Of a stretch of 6,145 nt of DNA, positions 1-5,989 are shown piece after piece. The stretch comes from Candidatus Saccharimonadota bacterium (GTDB lineage Bacteria > Patescibacteriota > Saccharimonadia > Saccharimonadales > Saccharimonadaceae). The DNA lies in assembly GCA_017652715.1 (NCBI GenBank), contig JAGCAL010000033.1:1-6145 (forward strand). Reading direction: 5' to 3'. The translations under genes were made by a program, and so were the position numbers. Position 1 is the first letter of the stretch, and each line of letters opens with the position of its first letter. The notes below the pieces were generated by a model. That model searched no databases. It was given only the letters and a program-made list of their open reading frames with translations, and was not told the origin of the DNA.

Positions 1-1518
1 GCAGGCCTAATTACCTATCATAGAACCGATTCTTTAAATCTATCCTCTCAGGCAGTCGGAGCTATTGCTAAATATATAGAGGAGACTTTTGGCAAGAATT
101 ACCTTAAAGTACGTCATTTCAAGACCAAGGATGCGCAGGCTCAGGAAGCACACGAGGCTATTCGGCCGACTGATGCGTTTAGAACTGCGGCCGGTAAGAA
201 TAATTACGAGAAACGACTTTATGATTTAATTTGGTCTAGGACTGTAGCGACGCAAATGGCTAACGCCAAGATCGCCAAAACCACTATTCATATCGGAGCT
301 AATAACACTAACCCTCAAGCTACTTTCACTGCTAAGGGGGAAGTGGTAATCTTCGATGGATTCTTGAAGGTTTATGGTAAATCTAAAGATCTTGAACTGC
401 CAAAAGTTAAAAAAGCTGACAAGCTTGATTGTCTGAAACTTACTGCAAAGCAAACTTTTGCAAAACCACCGACAAGATATACCGAAGGTTCGTTAGTGAA
501 GAAACTCGAGGAGCTTGGCATTGGACGACCATCAACCTATGCCACAATCATGACGGCCATTCAAGCGCGTGGATATGTAGTAAAAGGCGAATCGGAAGGA
601 GAAGAGCGAGAAGTAGTGGAGCTGAAAGCGCGGGCTAGTAATAAAATAACGCGGTCAATCGTGAAGGAGAAATATGGCGCCAATAAAGGTAAATTAGTGC
701 CAACGCCGATCGGTGAGCTAGTTTCAGGGTTTTTGATTAGTAATTTCAAGAATATTGTCGATTATAAGTTTACGGCGAATATCGAGAAAGATCTAGACCT
801 TGTAGCCGATGCCAAATTAGAACGTATTAAGATGTTGAAGGATTTTTATGGACCATTTAGAGAGACGGTACTAGCCGCGAATGGAGTGGAACGTTACAAT
901 AATGCACGGCTTCTAGGTCATCATCCAGAGACCGGTCAGCCAATCTATGCCAAGATTGGGAAACAGGGTGGTTTCATTCAGCTGGGAGATAATAGCGATA
1001 AAAAAGAAGATACAAAACCGCGCTTTGCGCCCCTGCCTAAGCGAAAATCCGTTAAGACGGTTACCTTAGAGCAAGCATTGAAACAGTTGGAATTACCTTC
1101 TCTTCCGCGCCTACTCGGGAAAGCCCCAGATGGGGTCGAAATAATTGCCGCTAGTGGGCCATTTGGGCCGTATCTAAAAGGAGGCAAGTATAATATCGCT
1201 GTCAAAGATATGGATCCCTATACTATTACTTTAGAGGAAGCCCTGCCGTTCTATAAATCCAAAGTTGACTCAATTATCGCAGATTGGGACGATGTTATGA
1301 TTATCAATGGAGCCTATGGACCATATGTAAAGGGGCCAGGGCGCCGTAATAACGTAAAAATCCCTAAAGACATTAATCCGAAGAAGATTACAGAGCAAGA
1401 AGCTCGCAAAATGCTCGAAGAAAAACCCAAAACTAAAACCAAGGCCAAGACCAGAAGGGGAGTGCGTGGCGGCAGGAAAAAGACTACAAAAACGTCTAAA
1501 GCCAAGAAAACTAAATAG
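1..1518 (+). CDS. topA: DNA topoisomerase I (type IA), 3' part, N-terminus outside window
   Basis: Type IA topoisomerase that relaxes negatively supercoiled DNA by transient single-strand cleavage through a 5'-phosphotyrosine. The frame is open from base 1 and gives 505 residues; the TOPRIM half lies upstream of the window. Seen: GLITYHRTDS at residues 3-12, so the catalytic Tyr is residue 6 (bases 16-18), and QEAHEAIRPTD around His51. The Tyr-to-His spacing (45) is close to E. coli Tyr319-His365 (46). LYDLIW follows near residue 75 and YTEGSLVKKLEELGIGRPST begins at residue 160. The C-terminal part has three Toprim-C-type repeats: about 304-364 (LLGHHPETG), 368-417 (GPFGPY at 386-391) and 424-473 (GAYGPY at 437-442). 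A Lys/Arg/Thr-rich tail covers about 475-505. There are no Cys4 zinc ribbons; only one Cys is visible in the C-terminal two thirds. The residue after the catalytic Tyr is His, where E. coli has Met. The stop is TAG at 1516-1518. Family assignment is very secure. Confidence 0.97.
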   Translation, partial: AGLITYHRTDSLNLSSQAVGAIAKYIEETFGKNYLKVRHFKTKDAQAQEAHEAIRPTDAFRTAAGKNNYEKRLYDLIWSRTVATQMANAKIAKTTIHIGANNTNPQATFTAKGEVVIFDGFLKVYGKSKDLELPKVKKADKLDCLKLTAKQTFAKPPTRYTEGSLVKKLEELGIGRPSTYATIMTAIQARGYVVKGESEGEEREVVELKARASNKITRSIVKEKYGANKGKLVPTPIGELVSGFLISNFKNIVDYKFTANIEKDLDLVADAKLERIKMLKDFYGPFRETVLAANGVERYNNARLLGHHPETGQPIYAKIGKQGGFIQLGDNSDKKEDTKPRFAPLPKRKSVKTVTLEQALKQLELPSLPRLLGKAPDGVEIIAASGPFGPYLKGGKYNIAVKDMDPYTITLEEALPFYKSKVDSIIADWDDVMIINGAYGPYVKGPGRRNNVKIPKDINPKKITEQEARKMLEEKPKTKTKAKTRRGVRGGRKKTTKTSKAKKTK

Positions 1519-1522
1519 TTTT

Positions 1523-1604
1523 ACATAATCGTTTTTGTACCTGACAATTATTTTACAATGTTTTTCTGATTATGTTTATGTTTTAAATATTTTTTTTAAT
1601 ATTT
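1523..1604 (+). terminator. Weak terminator-like hairpins downstream of topA
   Basis: Two inverted repeats follow the topA stop. ACATAATC (1523-1530) pairs with GATTATGT (1568-1575), 8 bp with a 37-nt loop, and is followed by T-rich sequence. AAATATT (1585-1591) pairs with AATATTT (1598-1604), an AT-only 7-bp stem around six Ts. Neither is a GC-rich stem with a clean U-tract. They are compatible with inefficient or factor-assisted termination but do not prove it. The region is strongly AT-rich and non-coding. Confidence 0.3.
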
Positions 1605-1650
1605 GTAAAAAATATGCTACAATATTGAAAGGGAAAAATGAATATTATAG

Positions 1651-1679
1651 TTGACATATTGCTTATAATATGTTATTAT
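1651..1679 (+). promoter_or_regulatory. Strong sigma-70-type promoter for the regulator/ATPase pair
   Basis: A perfect -35 TTGACA lies at 1651-1656, followed by a 17-bp spacer and -10 TATTAT at 1674-1679. TG at 1671-1672 gives the extended -10 form TGTTATTAT. The predicted transcription start is near 1686, giving a 5' leader of about 40 nt before the ATG at 1726. This is the best promoter match in the window. A second possible extended -10 (TGCTACAAT, 1615-1623) lies upstream but has a poor -35 (TTTAAT). Confidence 0.75.
1654..1673. promoter_or_regulatory. Inverted repeat inside the promoter spacer, candidate operator
   Basis: ACATATT (1654-1660) and AATATGT (1667-1673) form a perfect 7-bp inverted repeat around six bases (GCTTAT). 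T1652 and A1675 extend the symmetry by one more matched pair after a skip. The palindrome begins in the -35 hexamer and ends against the -10, so a dimeric protein bound here would block RNA polymerase. Operator function is inferred from position and symmetry. The cognate protein is unknown, and autoregulation by the downstream HTH protein is one possibility. Confidence 0.4.
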
Positions 1680-1711
1680 AGTAATAAGTGATAACATTAA
1701 CAGGGGAAAAT

Positions 1712-1716
1712 AAGGA
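1712..1716 (+). promoter_or_regulatory. Ribosome binding site of the HTH regulator
   Basis: AAGGA lies 9 nt before the ATG at 1726, a normal Shine-Dalgarno position, and supports that start. A second purine run (AGGGGA, 1702-1707) lies further upstream but is too far for this ATG. Confidence 0.6.
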
Positions 1717-1725
1717 AAGATATCG

Positions 1726-2754
1726 ATGGATCAAAATGCAGAAATCTTGAAAAAAGCAATTTCTGGAAGCCTGAAAATCATAGAACAGGACCGAGAAAAA
1801 GAAATCATATCTCGTCGCTTTGGCCTGACCGGCAGGAAAGAGACACTCGAACAAATTGGCGAAATGCTTTCTATTACCAGGGAACGTGTCAGACAACTAG
1901 AAAAAGCTATCTTGATTCGCCTGCAGATTACTGCTGAAGAAAACCAAATTCCCGAATTAAATGCCGCCGAAAAATTACTGATTCGTAACCTTACTGAGAT
2001 GGGCAGAATTGCCAGGGTTTCGGCCCTAGCCGATAAGATTTATGGGCGTAAGGCAACTACCCGCGAACAAACCGGCATTTTTTTCATAGCTACTTTCTCC
2101 AAGAATCTTACGATTATTGATGAAAATGATAAATATTTTGCCTCGGTTGGAATCGCTGATTACGGTAATAGTCTAGAGGTCAGGACGAAGGTGGATGAGA
2201 TCGTTAAGCTAATCAAGGCCAACAAAGAGCCTATGACACTTGACGAGCTGGACGAGAAGCTAAACTACGAACACCCAGATTATATTAAGGCTATGGCTTC
2301 AATTTCCAAGTTACTGGCACACCTAAATGACCGCTGGGGTTTGGCAAAATGGCCCTCAGTGAACCCTAAGAATATCAGAGATAAAATTTATGTCATCCTA
2401 GAGACCAAGAAAGAACCGATGCATTTTTCTGATATTGCAAAAGAAATTAAAGAATCAAACTTTAAACGCAAAAACGTCACGGTACAAGCAATCCACAACG
2501 AGCTCATCAAAGATGCTCGCTTTATATTGATTGGACGGGGAATTTACGCGTTATCTAGCTGGGGCTATAAAAAGGGAACGATTGCCGACATCATTAGATT
2601 AATTCTAGAGAAATCCGAAAAGCCGCTGACCAGAGAAGAAATTGTAAAACAAGTTTTACACATGCGAAAGGTAAAAGAAACAACTATACTACTTAATTTG
2701 CAAAACAAAAAGCTATTTAAGAAAGTAGACAAAAACTTATATACTCTAGCGTGA
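1726..2754 (+). CDS. Sigma-70 region 4-like / HARE-HTH multi-winged-helix DNA-binding protein
   Basis: Predicted cytoplasmic DNA-binding regulator of 342 residues. Residues 20-67 look like sigma-70 region 4: RRFGL at 30-34, then LEQIGEMLSITRERVRQLEK at 41-60, the classic -35-recognition HTH. No sigma region 2 precedes it, so it cannot open a promoter as an ordinary sigma factor. Three modules with the same opening pattern follow, each a helix ending in (E/K)P(M/L) and then an HTH: EPM at 168-170, EPM at 230-232 and KPL at 299-301. The middle one (about 216-283, ending GRGIYALSSWGY) resembles the HARE-HTH fold of ASXL proteins and the RNA polymerase delta subunit RpoE. The last is a short winged helix (284-342). 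An additional module around 79-107 is possible. The start is supported by AAGGA 9 nt upstream and by the promoter at 1651-1679. The stop TGA is 19 nt from the next gene, which suggests an operon. The target and the sign of regulation are unknown; it could be a transcription factor or an accessory RNA polymerase-binding protein. Confidence 0.85.
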   Translation: MDQNAEILKKAISGSLKIIEQDREKEIISRRFGLTGRKETLEQIGEMLSITRERVRQLEKAILIRLQITAEENQIPELNAAEKLLIRNLTEMGRIARVSALADKIYGRKATTREQTGIFFIATFSKNLTIIDENDKYFASVGIADYGNSLEVRTKVDEIVKLIKANKEPMTLDELDEKLNYEHPDYIKAMASISKLLAHLNDRWGLAKWPSVNPKNIRDKIYVILETKKEPMHFSDIAKEIKESNFKRKNVTVQAIHNELIKDARFILIGRGIYALSSWGYKKGTIADIIRLILEKSEKPLTREEIVKQVLHMRKVKETTILLNLQNKKLFKKVDKNLYTLA

Positions 2755-2773
2755 TATATGATAAAATAGAAGC
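2737..2773 (+). promoter_or_regulatory. Extended -10 placed for leaderless transcription of the ATPase gene
   Basis: TGATAAAAT (2759-2767) is an extended -10 ending 7 bp before the ATG at 2774, so initiation would fall at the start codon. A poor -35 (TTATAT, 2737-2742, 19-bp spacer) precedes it. There is no Shine-Dalgarno before the ATG: the preceding bases are ATAGAAGC, with no AGGAGG-like run. The upstream ATG at 2758 is followed within three codons by TAG and can be excluded as the start. The element may add to read-through from the promoter at 1651. Confidence 0.35.
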
Positions 2774-5755
2774 ATGGAAGCGATTTTACATTTTATTTTA
2801 ATGCCAGTATTCTGGGTTCCAGTGGTAGGCATCTTGGGGGTTTTGACATTTTTGAATTATCGGAAGTTGCATAAATTAAAAGTATTAAATGTCGATTCGG
2901 TCCTATTAATGCTAGAGATACCTCGCACCAACGATAAAAAGGAGCTGGCTGCGGAGCAGCTATTCGCCTCGCTACATGGTATTTTGCGCGATAAGCAGGA
3001 GCTGAGAAGCTCTGGTGGAATACAAGAGCATTTATCCTTCGAGATTGTGTCTACGGCTGGACAGATTCGTTTCTATGTGTGGGTACCGAAAATCCTACAG
3101 AGCTTTGTAGAGGGGCAGATTTATTCCCAATATCCGACCGTGCAGATTTATAAAATGGATGATGACTATGTCGATAACAGGGAAAAGTACCCTGTTGCAT
3201 ATTCGGCAGAATTGGGACTGATAGATAACGATGCCTTGCCGATTAAGACTTTCGAAAATTTTGAGGTCGATCCTTTGGCTGGTATTACTGGGACTCTGGC
3301 GAAGCTGAGCCCTGACAACTCAGAAGAATTATGGATTCAGATATTAATTAGGCCAATCCCCGATGACTGGCACAAAAACACCACCGATAAGTGGATTAGG
3401 CGAGTCAAGGCCGGAACGAGGTCACTACTCGGTAGCACCGGGATCGATTGGACTTACATGGGAGAGATTCTCTTAGCCCTCTTCCGTCCACCAGCAGGAG
3501 GCACTGATTCTGAGGTAAAGGTTGAGTTATCCGAACGCGACAAGACCCGTATTGCAAAGGCCGAAGAGAAGGCGACTAAGCTTGGTTATGAAGTTAAGAT
3601 TCGTTTGGCCTATTTAGGCCAGAACGAAACCGATGCCAGGCTCAATATGCAAGCTCTGGTCGGAACCTTTAAACAATTTAATTCTACCAATCTAAACGGC
3701 TTTAAGCAGCTCGGTGGAAGCTTCAATAAAAACGACCTAGATGCTTATAAAATGCGGCAATTTTCTAACCGTGGCTTCATTCTCAATATCTCGGAGCTTG
3801 CCTCGGTGTATCATTTACCGCATACATCGGTCGAGACACCAAATATCGTCTGGGCCTCATCGAAAACCGCAGAGCCACCAGCGAAGCTTCCTCTACTAAC
3901 TGGCGACATATCTAACGATGAGGATATCTCGGCATTTGGTCTGACCAATTTCCGCGGCATTAATCACCAGTTTGGATTACTGCGCCGCGATCGTTCACGT
4001 CATATCTACATTATCGGACAGACTGGGGCCGGGAAAAGTGGGCTGCTTGAGCTCTTGGCGCTCTCAGATGTGTTTTATAATCAGGGTTACTGTGTGATTG
4101 ATCCACACGGAGATTTTGCGATTGATAATTTAAGATTCGTACCAGAATCGCGTATCAAGGATGTAGTGTACTTCAATCCTGCCGATACGGCCTTCCCGGT
4201 GGCATTTAATCCGCTCGAAGTCACCGATCCTGCCAAGAAGCCAAACATCTGCTCCGAAGTGATTGGCGTGCTTAAGCGAATGTTCGGTGATTCCTGGGGG
4301 CCGAGGTTAGAGCACATATTGCGCTATACTCTGCTCGCCCTGCTTGACCGACCCTCGACTACGCTTCTGGATATTTCTAGGTTACTTACTGATAAGGATT
4401 TCCGCAAGGAAACCCTGGACTACTGTCAAGACGTGACGGTCTTACAATTTTGGAAACACGAATTTGGTCAATGGAACGAAAAGCAGGTTAATGAATCGAT
4501 TGCTCCAGTTCTAAATAAGGTCGGGGCCTTCACGGCCAATCCGATTATTCGTAATATCATCGGTCAGCCTAAATCATCGTTTAATATCCGCAAAATTATG
4601 GATGAAGGTAAGATTTTAGTAGTTAATCTATCTAAGGGTCTTATTGGTGAGGATAATGCTGCTATTCTGGGGGCATTTCTCGTCACCAAGGTACAGCTTG
4701 CCGCTATGTCGCGCTCGGATATTCCTGATGTAAAAGATAGGCGACCTTTCTATCTATACGTAGATGAGTTCCAGAATTTCGCGACCGATTCGTTTGCGGT
4801 CATTCTGTCTGAGGCGCGTAAGTACGGCTTGAATCTCACAGTAGCCAATCAATATGTGGCACAAATGACCGATTCGGTGCGCGATGCGGTATTTGGCAAC
4901 GTAGGTACAACTATTTCATTCCGAGTCTCGGCCGACGATGCGCCGGTGCTAGTAAAACAATTCGAACCGACCTTTGAGGAATCTGACCTGATTCAGCTCA
5001 ACAACCGCCACTTTATTATCTCAATGATTATTAATGGCGAAAAAGCGCCGGCTTTCTCTGCTACTACACTATCGATACCAGATACGCCATCTGATAACTT
5101 CGATGCCATCATCGCCCATTCTCGAGAATACTATGCCAAACCAAGGCTCGAGGTCGAGCGTGAAATTCGTGAAACGATTGAGCAATCCGAGAAGTACAAG
5201 AAGGAGTTAGCTGATTCAGGACGACAGGGAAGTGAACCCAAATTAGTGATTAACTCTAAAGCTAAACCAGCTCCAGGGACGACTGGACAGAAGACAAAGG
5301 GCTTTACCGAACATATACCGAACACTAATTCTCCGAAGTCGCGAGCAGATTTAATGAAGTCCGGACTAAGCCCGAATGCGGCTGAAGGTAGAAGCAGTAT
5401 GGGATTAAAAGATCTTGCTAATCTAGTCGCAGAAAAAACTGAATCCGAAAAGGAAACTGCTAATAAACAAGAGTCCGCCAGCCAAGCCAACCCGGATAAG
5501 AAAGGGAAACAAACTGATAAAAAATCTCATGCCAAGAGGAAGAAAAAGCATCGCAATAAGAAGACCACCCCTGTTGAGAGCAAGAATTCCCCTTCTTCTT
5601 CCCCTGTTCGTCCAGAGATAGAATACCAGGAGAAGTCGACCATCACTATCAACCCGTCCCATGAATCTCTACCCCTGTCTACCCCTGTTAAACGGACTGA
5701 GGACTTTGCACCTAAGGATAATTCGGTTGATGGATTCTTAAGTGTAAAACACTAG
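2774..5755 (+). CDS. Membrane-anchored TraD/VirD4-like P-loop DNA-transfer ATPase
   Basis: Predicted hexameric FtsK/HerA/TraD-class motor of 993 residues, likely moving DNA across or at the cytoplasmic membrane. Residues about 4-29 form one hydrophobic segment followed by basic RKLHKLK, giving a cytoplasmic body. Residues about 35-390 are a long N-terminal domain, perhaps the CPR-type DUF8128 (including RFYVWVPK and EGQIYSQYP), without catalytic motifs I can name. The ATPase core follows: Walker A GQTGAGKS at 415-422, VIDPHGD at 441-447, Walker B LYVDEF with Asp664-Glu665, and ARKYGLNLTVANQY at 681-694, matching the TraD/TraG 'TraM recognition' segment with its sensor-like Gln693. A short charged coil (about 791-813) leads to a disordered Lys/Ser/Pro-rich tail (about 815-993) with a basic cluster at 909-930. 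It is probably co-transcribed with the HTH gene 19 nt upstream. No relaxase, VirB4 or pilus gene is in the window, so conjugation, DNA uptake and protein secretion all remain possible. The family is secure; the substrate is not. Confidence 0.9.
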   Translation: MEAILHFILMPVFWVPVVGILGVLTFLNYRKLHKLKVLNVDSVLLMLEIPRTNDKKELAAEQLFASLHGILRDKQELRSSGGIQEHLSFEIVSTAGQIRFYVWVPKILQSFVEGQIYSQYPTVQIYKMDDDYVDNREKYPVAYSAELGLIDNDALPIKTFENFEVDPLAGITGTLAKLSPDNSEELWIQILIRPIPDDWHKNTTDKWIRRVKAGTRSLLGSTGIDWTYMGEILLALFRPPAGGTDSEVKVELSERDKTRIAKAEEKATKLGYEVKIRLAYLGQNETDARLNMQALVGTFKQFNSTNLNGFKQLGGSFNKNDLDAYKMRQFSNRGFILNISELASVYHLPHTSVETPNIVWASSKTAEPPAKLPLLTGDISNDEDISAFGLTNFRGINHQFGLLRRDRSRHIYIIGQTGAGKSGLLELLALSDVFYNQGYCVIDPHGDFAIDNLRFVPESRIKDVVYFNPADTAFPVAFNPLEVTDPAKKPNICSEVIGVLKRMFGDSWGPRLEHILRYTLLALLDRPSTTLLDISRLLTDKDFRKETLDYCQDVTVLQFWKHEFGQWNEKQVNESIAPVLNKVGAFTANPIIRNIIGQPKSSFNIRKIMDEGKILVVNLSKGLIGEDNAAILGAFLVTKVQLAAMSRSDIPDVKDRRPFYLYVDEFQNFATDSFAVILSEARKYGLNLTVANQYVAQMTDSVRDAVFGNVGTTISFRVSADDAPVLVKQFEPTFEESDLIQLNNRHFIISMIINGEKAPAFSATTLSIPDTPSDNFDAIIAHSREYYAKPRLEVEREIRETIEQSEKYKKELADSGRQGSEPKLVINSKAKPAPGTTGQKTKGFTEHIPNTNSPKSRADLMKSGLSPNAAEGRSSMGLKDLANLVAEKTESEKETANKQESASQANPDKKGKQTDKKSHAKRKKKHRNKKTTPVESKNSPSSSPVRPEIEYQEKSTITINPSHESLPLSTPVKRTEDFAPKDNSVDGFLSVKH
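5568..5689 (+). repeat. CCCCTGT repeats in the ATPase tail, incl. a 10-bp tandem duplication
   Basis: CCCCTGT occurs at 5568, 5601, 5672 and 5682. CTACCCCTGT is perfectly duplicated in tandem at 5669-5678 and 5679-5688. Three copies lie in the same frame and encode [ST]PV (residues 932-934, 943-945 and 970-972). The 5672 copy is in another frame because the tandem unit is 10 bp. The repeats sit in the disordered, poorly constrained tail and look like slippage products or short Pro-containing linear motifs. Confidence 0.6.
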
Positions 5756-5768
5756 ATTCTTTAGAATC
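5741..5768 (+). repeat. Two small inverted repeats across the ATPase stop codon
   Basis: AGTGT (5741-5745) and ACACT (5749-5753) form a 5-bp stem with an AAA loop. GATTCT (5755-5760) and AGAATC (5763-5768) form a palindrome just after the stop. No T-run follows either, so they are not ordinary intrinsic terminators. They could protect the mRNA 3' end or be chance. Confidence 0.35.
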
Positions 5769-5798
5769 ATACGAGAAGAGAAATAGAATTAAGAATTA

Positions 5799-5817
5799 GA
5801 CTTTAAAAGTCAGAATT
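5799..5817 (+). terminator. Weak candidate terminator after the ATPase gene
   Basis: GACTTT (5799-5804) and AAAGTC (5806-5811) are complementary and are followed by AGAATTTT. The stem is short and AT-rich and the T-run is only four long, so intrinsic termination would be weak. It is the best candidate between the ATPase stop and the boxA-like/stem region. It is preceded by a tandem 7-bp AGAATTA repeat (5785-5798). Confidence 0.25.
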
Positions 5818-5836
5818 TTGGAGGCAAAAATCAGCC

Positions 5837-5873
5837 GCGACATGCTTCATTACAATTATAGTTTTAATGTCGC
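5837..5873 (+). repeat. 7-bp inverted repeat, GCGACAT/ATGTCGC
   Basis: GCGACAT (5837-5843) and ATGTCGC (5867-5873) are perfect complements separated by 23 mostly AT bases. The stem is locally GC-rich in an AT-rich region, which makes it more notable than the nearby AT-only repeats. It could be an RNA stem-loop in a leader or a protein-binding site. It overlaps the ATG of the doubtful 31-codon frame. Confidence 0.4.
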
Positions 5874-5944
5874 ACAATACACATTTTTAGACATAAGCAC
5901 TTTGGGTTTGGGACGGTTAAGTTATCGTGAGTCGTGATAGAAAG

Positions 5945-5956
5945 TGGTCTTTGATA
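5945..5956 (+). promoter_or_regulatory. boxA-like antitermination motif (rRNA-leader-like)
   Basis: TGGTCTTTGATA matches the E. coli rrn boxA TGCTCTTTAACA at 9 of 12 positions. AACTAAACAAG follows at 5969-5979. A TCTTTGAAAACT...AACAAG-like stretch is familiar from rRNA leaders and spacers in Gram-positive bacteria, so the surroundings could be the leader of an rRNA operon just beyond the window. No 16S or 23S sequence is visible, and no good promoter lies between the ATPase stop and this motif, so the call is tentative. Confidence 0.3.
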
Positions 5957-5989
5957 GGTTATTTAAGAAACTAAACAAGATTTGTTATG

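Larger units (their letters stand above)
1643..1682 (+). repeat. 9-bp direct repeat flanking the promoter
   Basis: TATTATAGT occurs at 1643-1651 and again at 1674-1682, 31 bp apart start to start, or about three helical turns. The first copy ends on the first T of the -35 hexamer and the second copy contains the -10 hexamer. The spacing would place two bound proteins on the same DNA face. The sequence is AT-rich, so coincidence is possible. Confidence 0.45.

Noticed and set aside
978..1505. Reverse-strand open frames antisense to topA, and similar ones antisense to the ATPase
   Set aside because: They are shadows of strongly supported + strand genes. Their translations show no domain and have no start signals.
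1535..1559. Promoter-like pair TTGTAC ... TACAAT just after topA
   Set aside because: The spacer is only 13 bp, and CTGACA to TACAAT is 7 bp; neither is workable.
5850..5878. Possible promoter TTACAA with 17-bp spacer and CACAAT
   Set aside because: The -35 matches only 3 of 6 and the -10 is weak. It lies inside an AT-rich stretch where such matches are common.
5842..5937. 31-codon ATG frame with an upstream GGAGG (5820-5824)
   Set aside because: The GGAGG is 17 nt from the ATG, too far for normal initiation. The peptide (starts MLHYNYSF, ends SYRES) resembles nothing recognisable, and the frame lies across an inverted repeat.
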